Source of the DNA: Chloroflexota bacterium
GTDB lineage: Bacteria; Chloroflexota; Anaerolineae; Caldilineales; Caldilineaceae
NCBI GenBank assembly: GCA_016199425.1
Contig: JACQGT010000031.1
Span: forward strand, 1-10,191
Reading direction: 5' to 3'
DNA: 10,191 nucleotides
Of this stretch, positions 1 through 6,139 are shown in pieces. Both the position numbers and the translations under genes were made by a program. How positions within the stretch are numbered: position 1 is the first letter of the stretch; each line of letters starts with the position of its first letter. Below the pieces are notes generated by a model. That model was not told where the DNA came from. It made no database searches and worked only from the letters and a program-made list of their open reading frames with translations.

Positions 1-55
1 CCCAGATGGCGAAAGCTGTCAAAAAGAGAAGCCAGTGGATGAAAAGGAAATCCAT
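1..55 (-). CDS. Start of an unidentified, probably membrane or secreted, protein (partial, runs off window)
   Basis: An ATG at 55-53 directly follows the TAG stop of the upstream Mog-like gene (the six bases read TAGATG). The frame stays open to the window edge and gives 18 residues, MDFLFIHWLLFLTAFAIW. These are almost all hydrophobic or aromatic with no charge after residue 2, which looks like the first part of a transmembrane helix or an uncleaved signal anchor. The nearest purine-rich ribosome binding sequence (GGAGAGGA) is about 16 bases upstream, further than ideal, so translation may depend on coupling to the gene before it. The fragment is too short to identify a family. That it is a gene at all is an inference from abutting position, composition and lack of stops. 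Confidence 0.45.
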   Translation of the reverse strand, partial: MDFLFIHWLLFLTAFAIW

Positions 56-664
56 CTACGCCGAACTCGAATCCTCTCCCCGCCGCGCAGCCAGAAAAGC
101 GGCGAATTCGTCGGCATCCAGACCACCCCGCTCTGCCGGAGATCGCTGCGCCTTGTACGGCGCGCTGTCTACAGCTTCCGGGACGGCCTGCAAACGCACA
201 ACGATTGGCTCGATCAGATCGCCAATCGCTTCCGCAAAGAGGAGAGCCAGCCGCTCGGCTGCGGGCAAGTTGACAATCAGCGTGCGCGTCCGAATACCGG
301 CCACCCCCCGATCGAGCAGCGCCTCCGCCTCTTCCGTCGCGGCGTAGGCGCGCATGGCTTCGGGCAGGGAGGGCATAGCCCGCTCCAGCACAGCCGCCGT
401 CGCTTCGGGGGTGATCTGCTCGCCGCTGTGGCCGGGCGCAGGGAAGGTGCCCCCAATGGTCAGGACAAAATCCATATCCTCCTCGTCACACCAGCGGCGC
501 AAAATCTCCCCGATAAGATGACGTTCACTGGCAACTCGACGCTCTTCCACAAAGAAAAGTGCAGGAACATTCTGCCCAAGAAGAGAGCGAACGCCATCGA
601 CCATCTCATCCGAGACCGGTTCGGCGTCTGTAGCAACAACGAGGACGGCACAGCGAATCGTCAC
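56..664 (-). CDS. Divergent MoaB/Mog-fold (molybdopterin-binding domain) protein
   Basis: A 202-residue protein related to the MoaB/MogA family, which binds molybdopterin and, in MogA, adenylylates it during molybdenum cofactor synthesis. Visible family features are a hydrophobic first strand (residues 5-11), LTIGGT at 68-73 in place of the usual TTGGTG, ITPEAT at 84-89, a following PSLPEAMR segment (98-105), GVAGIR at 120-125 and TLIVNLP at 128-134. It departs from the family at functional sites: GGTG reads GGTF, about four extra residues lie between GGT and TPEAT, the aspartate of the usual RDVTP is not present (EQITP), and NLPGSPK is NLPAAER. Activity as an adenylyltransferase is therefore doubtful. 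The GTG start at 664 is chosen because TTGAGG lies six bases upstream. An upstream in-frame start would force translation through a palindrome and the terminator. It lies after the terminator closing the ribosomal unit, so its transcription is probably separate or by readthrough. Confidence 0.8.
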   Translation of the reverse strand: MTIRCAVLVVATDAEPVSDEMVDGVRSLLGQNVPALFFVEERRVASERHLIGEILRRWCDEEDMDFVLTIGGTFPAPGHSGEQITPEATAAVLERAMPSLPEAMRAYAATEEAEALLDRGVAGIRTRTLIVNLPAAERLALLFAEAIGDLIEPIVVRLQAVPEAVDSAPYKAQRSPAERGGLDADEFAAFLAARRGEDSSSA

Positions 665-679
665 GGGAATCCTCAATTG

Positions 680-715
680 ATCGGTAGGGGCGCAGCAAAC
701 AGCGCCCCTACCGAT
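680..715. repeat. Palindromic REP-like element, 14-bp perfect arms
   Basis: ATCGGTAGGGGCGC at 680-693 is followed by an 8-base loop and its exact reverse complement at 702-715. The arms are GC-rich and there is no T-tract on either side, so this is not a standard terminator. It sits between the terminator at 741-772 and the ribosome binding site of the Mog-like gene, and in RNA it would form a stable stem in that gene's leader. Short palindromes with a GTAGGGGCG core recur as intergenic repeats in some bacterial phyla. That this one is repeated in its genome cannot be seen from one copy. Confidence 0.7.
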
Positions 716-740
716 GGTCACGGTCATCGTATCAAAACAA

Positions 741-772
741 CAAAAGCGGTGGAATTTTTTCCACCGCTTTTG
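741..772 (-). terminator. Intrinsic terminator at the end of the rplM-rpsI unit
   Basis: CAAAAGCGGTGGAA at 741-754 and its perfect reverse complement at 759-772 enclose a four-base loop. On the minus strand the stem ends in CTTTTG and continues TTGTTTTGAT, giving a broken U-rich tail. It lies 85 bases after the rpsI stop codon. The arms are symmetrical, with A-runs on one side and T-runs on the other, so it could also stop transcription from the opposite direction, although no plus-strand gene is visible here. This is the clearest terminator in the window. Confidence 0.85.
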
Positions 773-857
773 CAAAATTCAATCTGACATCCCAGGCGAA
801 AGATTCCAACGCCAGCACATCGACTTTCCGTCTCTGTCTCCTGGCGGTAGGCAAATC

Positions 858-1247
858 CTAGCGCTTGGTGTACTGGGGTGCCTTGCGGGCACGCTTGAGA
901 CCGGGTTTCTTGCGCTCTTTGGCCCGCGGGTCCCGGGTGACGAAACCAGCAGCCTTCAGGGTGCGGCGCAGATTGGCGTCGGTGGCGATCAGAGCGCGGG
1001 TGAGACCGTGGCGCACAGCCATGGCCTGGCCGCTATCACCGCCGCCGGAGACATGCACGCTGATATTGAAACTTGCTTCTGTCCCGGTCAGCACCAGTGG
1101 GGCACGCAACGCCATCTGGTCCAGCGAGCGACCAAAGTATTCATCGACCGGCTGATCGTTGACGACAATCTCGCCGGAGCCGGGGTAGAGGCGGACACGG
1201 GCAGATGCGGTCTTGCGGCGGCCAACTGCTTCGATATATTCAACCAT
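858..1247 (-). CDS. rpsI: 30S ribosomal protein S9 (uS9)
   Basis: A 129-residue small-subunit protein, the usual bacterial length. The S9 signature GGGDSGQAMAVRHGLTRAL is at residues 68-86, the N-terminal AVGRRKTASARVRL is at 7-20, and the extended basic tail ends in the conserved TKR. In ribosomes this tail reaches the P-site tRNA anticodon loop. The ATG at 1247 is preceded by AGGAGA eight bases upstream. The TAG stop of rplM overlaps that ribosome binding site (TAGGAGA), so L13 and S9 are almost certainly co-transcribed and translationally coupled, the standard arrangement for this pair. It is the last gene before the terminator at 741-772. Confidence 0.98.
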   Translation of the reverse strand: MVEYIEAVGRRKTASARVRLYPGSGEIVVNDQPVDEYFGRSLDQMALRAPLVLTGTEASFNISVHVSGGGDSGQAMAVRHGLTRALIATDANLRRTLKAAGFVTRDPRAKERKKPGLKRARKAPQYTKR

Positions 1248-1258
1248 TGTCTGTTCTC

Positions 1259-1693
1259 CTAGAACTCCAGCGGTTTGGGCTGCTGGGCCGCATGGGGATG
1301 CTCGCTGCCCGGATAGACCTTCAACTTCTTCATCTGCGCCCGGCCCAATTTGGTCTTGGGCATCATCCCTTTGACGGCCTCGCTGATGATCCGATCCGGG
1401 AAGCGACTCAACTGCTCCCGCATCGTGCGGCTCTTCAGACCACCGGGGTAGCGGGAGTGGCGATAGTAAATCTTCTCGTCCATCCGGTTGCCAGTGACAA
1501 CAAATTTCTCACAATTGACAACCACCACAAAATCGCCACAATCCACGTTGGGTGTGAAGGTCGGTTTGGTCTTGCCCCGCAGCACTTCGGCAATCTCCGA
1601 AGCGAGACGCCCCAGAGTTTTACCCTCGGCATCCACAACCCACCATTCGCGCTCGGCCTTGGCCTGTTCTGCGCTCAGATTGAATGTCTTCAC
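1259..1693 (-). CDS. rplM: 50S ribosomal protein L13 (uL13), GTG start
   Basis: A 144-residue large-subunit protein of normal length and an early 23S rRNA assembly protein. Diagnostic segments are WWVVDAEGKTLGRLAS at 17-32, GDFVVVVNCEKFVVTG at 53-68, and the signature MMPKTKLGRAQMKKLKVYPG at 110-129 followed by SEHPHAAQQP. The start is GTG at 1693, supported by AGGAG eight bases upstream and by alignment of the N-terminus with the family; there is no ATG nearby in frame. It follows truA after a gap of about 20 bases and leads directly into rpsI. Confidence 0.97.
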   Translation of the reverse strand: MKTFNLSAEQAKAEREWWVVDAEGKTLGRLASEIAEVLRGKTKPTFTPNVDCGDFVVVVNCEKFVVTGNRMDEKIYYRHSRYPGGLKSRTMREQLSRFPDRIISEAVKGMMPKTKLGRAQMKKLKVYPGSEHPHAAQQPKPLEF

Positions 1694-1714
1694 AATTACG
1701 ACTCCTGATATTTC

Positions 1715-2533
1715 TTACAAAAACAGATGCGGGTATTCAGAATAATCAACCCGCTCCAGTACAAGGCCATTGGGCAACACCGGCGGAGCAGAACGGCTGC
1801 GATCCATCGCGGCCAGTGCGGCGCTCACGTCTGCCAACTGCCATGTGCCCCGCCCCACTTCCAACAGAGTCCCGGTCAGGTTGCGCACCATTCGCCGCAG
1901 AAAACCGTTAGCGGTGGTGGTCAAAACAAGTCGCTGCAACTGGGGCGAATCCAAGCGAACCAGACTTCCAGTCTCAGCGCTCCAGTATAACTCTTCGATC
2001 CGGCGCTGCGTGCTTTCGCCCTGGGCCGGCTGACCAAATGTGGCAAAATCGTGTTCACCGACCAGAAGCGCCGCGGCCTGATTCATCGCCCCTACATCCA
2101 AAGACGACTTCTCCACCAGAGCAAAGCGCTCGAACAACGGAAAGCGCCGTACATTTTCCAAAGCGCCTGCCACCGGGTGGTAGACGGTGTAGCGGTATGT
2201 GCGGGCAGTGGCGCTGAAGCGGGGATGAAACCCTGCCGGCGCTTCCACCACCTGCCGAACCACAATCGCCTCTGGCAGATACCGGTTCCAGCCCTGACAC
2301 AGAGCATCCAGCGAATGCTTCCAGGGAAGAGTGAAACCAATCACCTGTCCGTGGGCATGGACGCCTGTATCCGTGCGCCCGGAGCCGTGTATCCGGCAGA
2401 AATGGCCGGTCAACCGCTCCAGCCCCGCTTCCAGCGCGCCCTGAACCGTGCGGGCATTGGCCTGCACCTGAAAGCCGCTGAACTCAGTGCCGTCATAGGC
2501 GACCAAAGCGCACAGGGAGCGGTCAGGGGTCAT
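1715..2533 (-). CDS. truA: tRNA pseudouridine synthase A (TruA)
   Basis: A 272-residue enzyme that converts uridines 38-40 of the tRNA anticodon stem-loop to pseudouridine. The catalytic aspartate is D55 in GSGRTDTGVHAHGQV (residues 51-65). Other family blocks are YDGTEFSGFQ near the N-terminus, RTYRYTVY at 111-118, GEHDFATF around 159-166, and GFLRRMVRNLTGTLLEVGRG at 210-229. The C-terminal segment around 249-264 (AP..LPNGLVLERVDY) carries the usual PxxGL element. The ATG at 2533 is preferred; an in-frame TTG two codons upstream (2539) is an alternative. Neither has a clear ribosome binding site, and the rplQ stop is only 12 bases from the ATG, so translation is probably coupled to L17. Placement between rplQ and rplM is a known arrangement in several phyla. 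Confidence 0.96.
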   Translation of the reverse strand: MTPDRSLCALVAYDGTEFSGFQVQANARTVQGALEAGLERLTGHFCRIHGSGRTDTGVHAHGQVIGFTLPWKHSLDALCQGWNRYLPEAIVVRQVVEAPAGFHPRFSATARTYRYTVYHPVAGALENVRRFPLFERFALVEKSSLDVGAMNQAAALLVGEHDFATFGQPAQGESTQRRIEELYWSAETGSLVRLDSPQLQRLVLTTTANGFLRRMVRNLTGTLLEVGRGTWQLADVSAALAAMDRSRSAPPVLPNGLVLERVDYSEYPHLFL

Positions 2534-2545
2534 AGGCAAAAACCA

Positions 2546-2929
2546 CTACGCTACGTCGTCGTCCACCAATTCCAGAATCGCCATATCGGCCGCATCGCCC
2601 AGCCGCTTGCCAATTTTCAGCATACGGGTATAGCCACCGGGCCTCTCGGCATAGCGCGGGGCAATTTCGTCAAAAACTTTCTTGGCCACAGTCTGATCGT
2701 TCAGATAGGCAACCACCTGGCGCTGGGCATGAACCCGGTTGCCGCCATCGGCCAGCCCCTGCTTGGCTTTGGTGATCAGCTTTTCCGCATCGGCGCGCAC
2801 AGCGCGGGCCTTTGCTTCAGTGGTGGTAATGCGTTCGTGAATGTACAATTCACGGATCAGATTCCGAAACAAAGCTCTGCGCTGATCGGATGTGCGGCTC
2901 AGCCTACGCCCGGCGATACGATGTCGCAT
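2546..2929 (-). CDS. rplQ: 50S ribosomal protein L17 (bL17)
   Basis: A 127-residue large-subunit protein near the polypeptide exit tunnel. It opens with the family start MRHRIAGRRLSRTSDQRRAL, followed by FRNLIRELYIHERITTTEAKA (21-41) and AEKLITKAKQG (48-58). The C-terminal part has the usual P-R-Y-A-E-R-P-G-G-Y-T-R motif at 91-102. It ends in a short acidic stretch, LELVDDDVA. The ATG at 2929 has GAGGAG seven bases upstream. It follows rpoA, as in the classical alpha operon, and the rpoA-rplQ gap holds a small hairpin. Confidence 0.98.
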   Translation of the reverse strand: MRHRIAGRRLSRTSDQRRALFRNLIRELYIHERITTTEAKARAVRADAEKLITKAKQGLADGGNRVHAQRQVVAYLNDQTVAKKVFDEIAPRYAERPGGYTRMLKIGKRLGDAADMAILELVDDDVA

Positions 2930-2954
2930 GGTGAAACTCCTCTATCCCAAAGAG

Positions 2955-2978
2955 CGGGAGACGCGAAAACGTCTCTCG
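2955..2978 (-). other. Hairpin between rpoA and rplQ
   Basis: GAGACG at 2958-2963 pairs perfectly with CGTCTC at 2970-2975 around a six-base loop. Two more pairs beyond one mismatch extend the stem to 2955-2978. No U-tract follows on the minus strand, so it is unlikely to be a full terminator. It may serve mRNA processing or stability, or weak attenuation between alpha and L17. Function is inferred only from position. Confidence 0.5.
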
Positions 2979-3002
2979 TTCGGTTCGCATTCGACCAACC
3001 GG

Positions 3003-4055
3003 TCAGTCGCCGGCTTCCTCAACGAGAAAATCTTCGTCCTCGTTCTCTTCTTCATCATCAAGAAGATGATCATCCACCTCGGCTGAGCTGGCCCCGTTGC
3101 GGAAAGCGCTCAGGTCAACACCGGGCACATCCAAATAGCCTTTTTCTTCCAACCGCTCGACCAGTTCATCCAGGGACTTCTTGCCAAAGTTGCGAATGGC
3201 AAGCATTTCGTCCTCGCCCTTTTCCATGCGTTTGAGGATTTCACCGATTTTGGTGATTCCGGCACGCTTCAAGCAGTTGTAGGCGCGCACAGTCAGTTCC
3301 AGTTCTTCGATGGGAGCTTCGGCGATGCGGCTGGGAATGCTCTCACTCGCATCTTCCTGTTGCTCCACAACCACAGACTTGGCTCCGGCCAGCAGAGTCA
3401 GATGCTGCACCAGAATATCGGCAGCCAAACGCAACGCCACTTCCGGGGTGATAGTACCGTCAGTCCAGACTTCCAAATTCAGTTTGTCGTAGTCGGTCTG
3501 CTGGCCGATACGGGTGCGTTCCACCCGATAGGCGGCCTTCTTGACCGGGCTGAAAATGGCGTCTACAGGAATCTCGCCCAATGGAAGCCGGGTGCGTTCT
3601 TCCGCCGGGCTGTAGCCTCGGCCCCGCTCCACAACCATTTCAATGTCCAGGTCCACATCATTGGAATCAGCCGTCATCAGATAGAGATCGGGGTTGATAA
3701 TCTCGATTTCTGGCGGGCAGACCAAATCCCCAGCTGTCACTGGTCCTTCGTGAGAAACTTCCACGTAAATGCGTATCGGGTCGTCGCTGGTGCTGCGCAT
3801 CCGAATCTGCTTCACGTTCAGAATCAGCCGGGTGGCATCTTCGCGCACGTGAGGAATGGTGGAAAATTCGTGATGGACAGTGCTAATACGAATGGACGAA
3901 ACCGCGGCCCCGGGCAGGCTGGCAAGCAGCACCCGGCGCAAGGAATTACCCAACGTCAGACCGTACCCGCTTTCCAAAGGGCTAATCACAAAGTGCCCAT
4001 AATTTTGCGAAACGGCTTCAACTTCAATCTTTGGTAATACTAAATTATTAAGCAA
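3003..4055 (-). CDS. rpoA: DNA-directed RNA polymerase alpha subunit, TTG start and acidic tail
   Basis: The 350-residue alpha subunit, which dimerises to nucleate RNA polymerase assembly and contacts DNA and activators. The N-terminal domain (about 1-230) has LESGYGLTLGNSLRRVLLASLPG at 27-49 and GRGYSPAEERT around 145-154. The C-terminal domain (about 248-306) keeps the DNA-binding residues: R257, N260 and C261 in LTVRAYNCLK, and GKKSL at 291-295. After it comes an unusual tail: 15 of the last 25 residues (326-350) are Asp or Glu, with no Lys or Arg. The start is TTG at 4055, with GGGAGGG about seven bases upstream and no ATG or GTG at a suitable position; the N-terminus it gives (LVLPKIEVE) fits the family. 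A rare start codon on so abundant a subunit may limit its translation. It lies between rpsD and rplQ, the standard alpha-operon order. Confidence 0.98.
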   Translation of the reverse strand: MLNNLVLPKIEVEAVSQNYGHFVISPLESGYGLTLGNSLRRVLLASLPGAAVSSIRISTVHHEFSTIPHVREDATRLILNVKQIRMRSTSDDPIRIYVEVSHEGPVTAGDLVCPPEIEIINPDLYLMTADSNDVDLDIEMVVERGRGYSPAEERTRLPLGEIPVDAIFSPVKKAAYRVERTRIGQQTDYDKLNLEVWTDGTITPEVALRLAADILVQHLTLLAGAKSVVVEQQEDASESIPSRIAEAPIEELELTVRAYNCLKRAGITKIGEILKRMEKGEDEMLAIRNFGKKSLDELVERLEEKGYLDVPGVDLSAFRNGASSAEVDDHLLDDEEENEDEDFLVEEAGD

Positions 4056-4090
4056 CGGCTACCCTCCCGCTGTTCAGCATTGGATCATAC

Positions 4091-4106
4091 ACGGCCTACA
4101 AGCCGT
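4091..4106 (-). other. Small hairpin in the rpsD-rpoA gap
   Basis: ACGGC at 4091-4095 pairs with GCCGT at 4102-4106 around a six-base loop, in the 90-base gap between rpsD and rpoA. A separate short self-complementary sequence (GCTGTTCAGC, 4069-4078) lies just before the rpoA ribosome binding site. No U-tract follows either. Both are weak and may be chance. Confidence 0.3.
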
Positions 4107-4145
4107 CATCATCAACGAGTGCGACACAGATGAAACAGCACCAAA

Positions 4146-4781
<636 letters not shown>

Positions 4782-4811
4782 CTTTCCTCCGAACCGGCTT
4801 TTGAACTCTGA

Positions 4812-4830
4812 ACCGGCAGCATACGCCGGT
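4812..4830 (-). repeat. ACCGGC/GCCGGT stem with a competing second GCCGGTT copy
   Basis: The arms at 4812-4817 and 4825-4830 form a perfect 6-bp stem with a 7-base loop. A direct repeat of the arm (GAACCGG on the plus strand at 4791-4797 and 4810-4816) offers an alternative partner abutting the rpsD ribosome binding site. Confidence 0.6.
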
Positions 4831-4883
4831 ATGTCTCAACAAATCTTAAACGCTTCTGTATGAGTCAGATCAACCGCTTGGAC

Positions 4884-4914
4884 AAAAAAATGGCGCTCGC
4901 ATCTAGCAGCGAGC
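4884..4914 (-). terminator. Terminator-like hairpin (possible attenuator) between rpsK and rpsD
   Basis: On the minus strand GCTCGC (4914-4909) pairs with GCGAGC (4900-4895) around an 8-base loop. After GCCA come seven Us (4890-4884). The stem is short (6-7 bp), so termination may be partial. Partial termination here would separate the amounts of rpmJ-rpsM-rpsK mRNA from rpsD-rpoA-rplQ mRNA. I see no strong promoter after it; a TTGATC...TAAGAT pair about 19 bases apart (minus strand) is weak. Confidence 0.55.
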
Positions 4915-5057
4915 AACACTTGGCCGATCTGACAAAAATGTGCCGGGGAGTATTTCGTGCCCAGCCTATACAGAACAGGTTGTTTCCAATAGATATTCCG
5001 ACGCCCATCATACAAAAAACAATCCCAAAGACGATGAGCGCGTCGAAACCCTTCTCG

Positions 5058-5471
5058 CTAGACACGCCGCTTTTTGGGCGGGCGAACCCCGTTGTGGGGA
5101 ATCGGTGTGACATCGGTGATAGATGTGACTGTCAAGCCCGCAGGCACAAGCGCACGAACCGCGCTCTCCCGGCCAGGACCAGGCCCCTTCACAAAGACGT
5201 CAACTTCTCGCATGTTGAAATCACCCGAAGCGACACGTCCGGCTGCCTGGGATGCCAACTGAGCAGCGTAAGGCGTACTCTTGCGGCTGCCCTTGAATCC
5301 GGCCGTACCCCCACTGCCCCAGCTAACCACGTTGCCCTGGGGATCGGTGATGCTCACAATTGTGTTGTTGAAGGTGGCGTAAATAAACACCTTGCCGTGC
5401 GGGATACTCTTCTTTTCGCGCCGCACTGCCCGCCGCGTAGTACGCCGCCGCTGTTGCTGAACTCGAGCCAT
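5058..5471 (-). CDS. rpsK: 30S ribosomal protein S11 (uS11)
   Basis: A 137-residue small-subunit platform protein that contacts 16S rRNA near the E site. It has a basic N-terminal extension (residues 1-25), then GKVFIYATFNNTIVSITD (26-43), WGSGGTAGFKGSRKSTPYAAQ (51-71), and the signature KGPGPGRESAVRAL at 95-108. The C-terminus HNGVRPPKKRRV carries valine where the family usually has cysteine, a mild substitution. The ATG at 5471 has GAGGAG about six bases upstream. It follows rpsM after a 104-base AT-rich gap and precedes the long rpsD leader. Confidence 0.98.
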   Translation of the reverse strand: MARVQQQRRRTTRRAVRREKKSIPHGKVFIYATFNNTIVSITDPQGNVVSWGSGGTAGFKGSRKSTPYAAQLASQAAGRVASGDFNMREVDVFVKGPGPGRESAVRALVPAGLTVTSITDVTPIPHNGVRPPKKRRV

Positions 5472-5503
5472 CGTTACTCCTCTTGCCAGACTCTGGAAAA
5501 GTG

Positions 5504-5564
5504 TTAGATATTAGATATTGGGTATTAGATATTCGGGCATCCGTCACAGAATCTCCAATATCTA
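5504..5564. repeat. AT-rich direct and inverted repeat cluster in the rpsM-rpsK gap
   Basis: Three copies of TTAGATATT lie at 5504-5512, 5511-5519 and 5525-5533. TAGATATTGG at 5512-5521 also has an exact reverse complement, CCAATATCTA, at 5555-5564, giving a 10-bp stem with a 33-base loop. The composition is strikingly AT-rich against the surrounding genes. A further small palindrome, CCAGA-g-TCTGG, sits nearby at about 5486-5496, just before the rpsK ribosome binding site. This looks like an intergenic repeat element rather than a promoter. Confidence 0.6.
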
Positions 5565-5575
5565 CTATCTCTAAT

Positions 5576-5953
5576 TTACTTGCGAGCGCGCTTCTTGCCG
5601 GCCACCGTACGGCGAACACCGCGACGAGTGCGTGCATTGGTGCGCGTGCGCTGACCGCGCACCGGCAGGTTGCGCCGGTGACGCAGGCCGCGATAGCTGC
5701 CGATTTCAATTAGCCGCTTGATGTTCATACTCACTTCACGGCGCAGATCACCCTCGACACGATAGTTCTTGTCGATGTAATCCCGCAGCAGAGTCAGCTC
5801 GTTGTTGTCCAGATCCCGCACACGCTTGCTGGGGTCGATGCCCATAGCTTCCAGAATCTGATCACTGGTGGTCCGGCCAATGCCGTAAATATAAGTAAGC
5901 GAAATAACAACCCGCTTGTCGCGGGGAATATCTACACCGGCGATACGTGCCAT
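5576..5953 (-). CDS. rpsM: 30S ribosomal protein S13 (uS13)
   Basis: A 125-residue protein of the 30S head that bridges to the 50S subunit and whose C-terminal tail reaches the P-site tRNA. It starts MARIAGVDIPRDKRV, has the helix-hairpin-helix YIYGIGRTTSDQIL at 21-34, and the signature GSYRGLRHRRNLPVRGQRT at 85-103. It ends in a strongly basic tail, GKKRARK. The ATG at 5953 has AAGGAG eight bases upstream. It lies 32 bases after rpmJ and is very likely co-transcribed from the promoter at the end of map. Confidence 0.98.
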   Translation of the reverse strand: MARIAGVDIPRDKRVVISLTYIYGIGRTTSDQILEAMGIDPSKRVRDLDNNELTLLRDYIDKNYRVEGDLRREVSMNIKRLIEIGSYRGLRHRRNLPVRGQRTRTNARTRRGVRRTVAGKKRARK

Positions 5954-5985
5954 GACGACTTCTCCTTAGCGTCCTGCTGCTGGAC

Positions 5986-6099
5986 CTATCCCTGCCGTTG
6001 CTTGTGCTTCGGGTTCTGGCAGATCACGTAGACAATACCACGCCGTCGCACAATTTTGCACTTTTCGCACATTTTCTTGACAGACGGTCGGACTTTCAC
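5986..6099 (-). CDS. rpmJ: 50S ribosomal protein L36 (bL36), zinc-binding form, GTG start
   Basis: A 37-residue protein, the typical L36 size. Reading from GTG at 6099 gives MKVRPSVKKMCEKCKIVRRR followed by GIVYVICQNPKHKQRQG. The zinc ligands C11, C14, C27 and H32 are all present, so this is the C+ form. The reading frame has no ATG near the start, and AAGGAG lies upstream of the GTG at normal spacing. It is the first gene of the alpha operon here and is preceded by a strong promoter at 6140-6168. infA, often the upstream neighbour, is absent. Confidence 0.96.
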   Translation of the reverse strand: MKVRPSVKKMCEKCKIVRRRGIVYVICQNPKHKQRQG

Positions 6100-6139
6100 A
6101 CGAATTCTCCTTAGAAACAAATCTTAGCGCAACTCTACT

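Larger units (their letters stand above)
4782..5057 (-). promoter_or_regulatory. Candidate structured leader of rpsD (possible S4 autoregulatory or attenuation region)
   Basis: This 276-base gap is by far the longest inside the alpha operon. Its upstream half holds no convincing gene. At 4884-4914 there is a terminator-like hairpin. Close to rpsD, ACCGGC (minus strand, 4830-4825) can pair with GCCGGT at 4817-4812, and the same GCCGGTTC is repeated at 4798-4791, immediately before the GGAGGA of rpsD. The two pairings exclude each other, and the second would reach the edge of the ribosome binding site. This layout fits a switchable leader. Regulation by S4 is inferred from known S4 biology in other bacteria. 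Confidence 0.5.

Noticed and set aside
665..775. Longer N-terminus for the Mog-like gene starting at 775
   Set aside because: It would translate through the terminator stem and the palindrome, adds residues unlike the family, and lacks a ribosome binding site, whereas GTG at 664 has TTGAGG at proper spacing.
35..787. 250-codon open frame on the plus strand
   Set aside because: Antisense to the Mog-like gene and running through the palindrome and terminator; no family features.
2051..3235. 394-codon open frame on the plus strand
   Set aside because: It runs antisense across truA, rplQ and the end of rpoA, all well identified, and its translation resembles no family.
3360..4037. 225-codon frame on the plus strand
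   Set aside because: Antisense to rpoA with no recognisable domain.
5001..5018. TATGAT sequence after a T-run in the rpsK-rpsD gap as an rpsD promoter
   Set aside because: The -10 match is good but no -35 resembling TTGACA lies 16-18 bases upstream, and there is no extended -10 TGn.
4865..5113. 82-codon frame across the end of rpsK and the rpsK-rpsD gap on the minus strand
   Set aside because: Its first third overlaps rpsK out of frame, no ribosome binding site was seen for an internal start, and the sequence includes the terminator-like hairpin. A leader peptide cannot be fully excluded but has no support.
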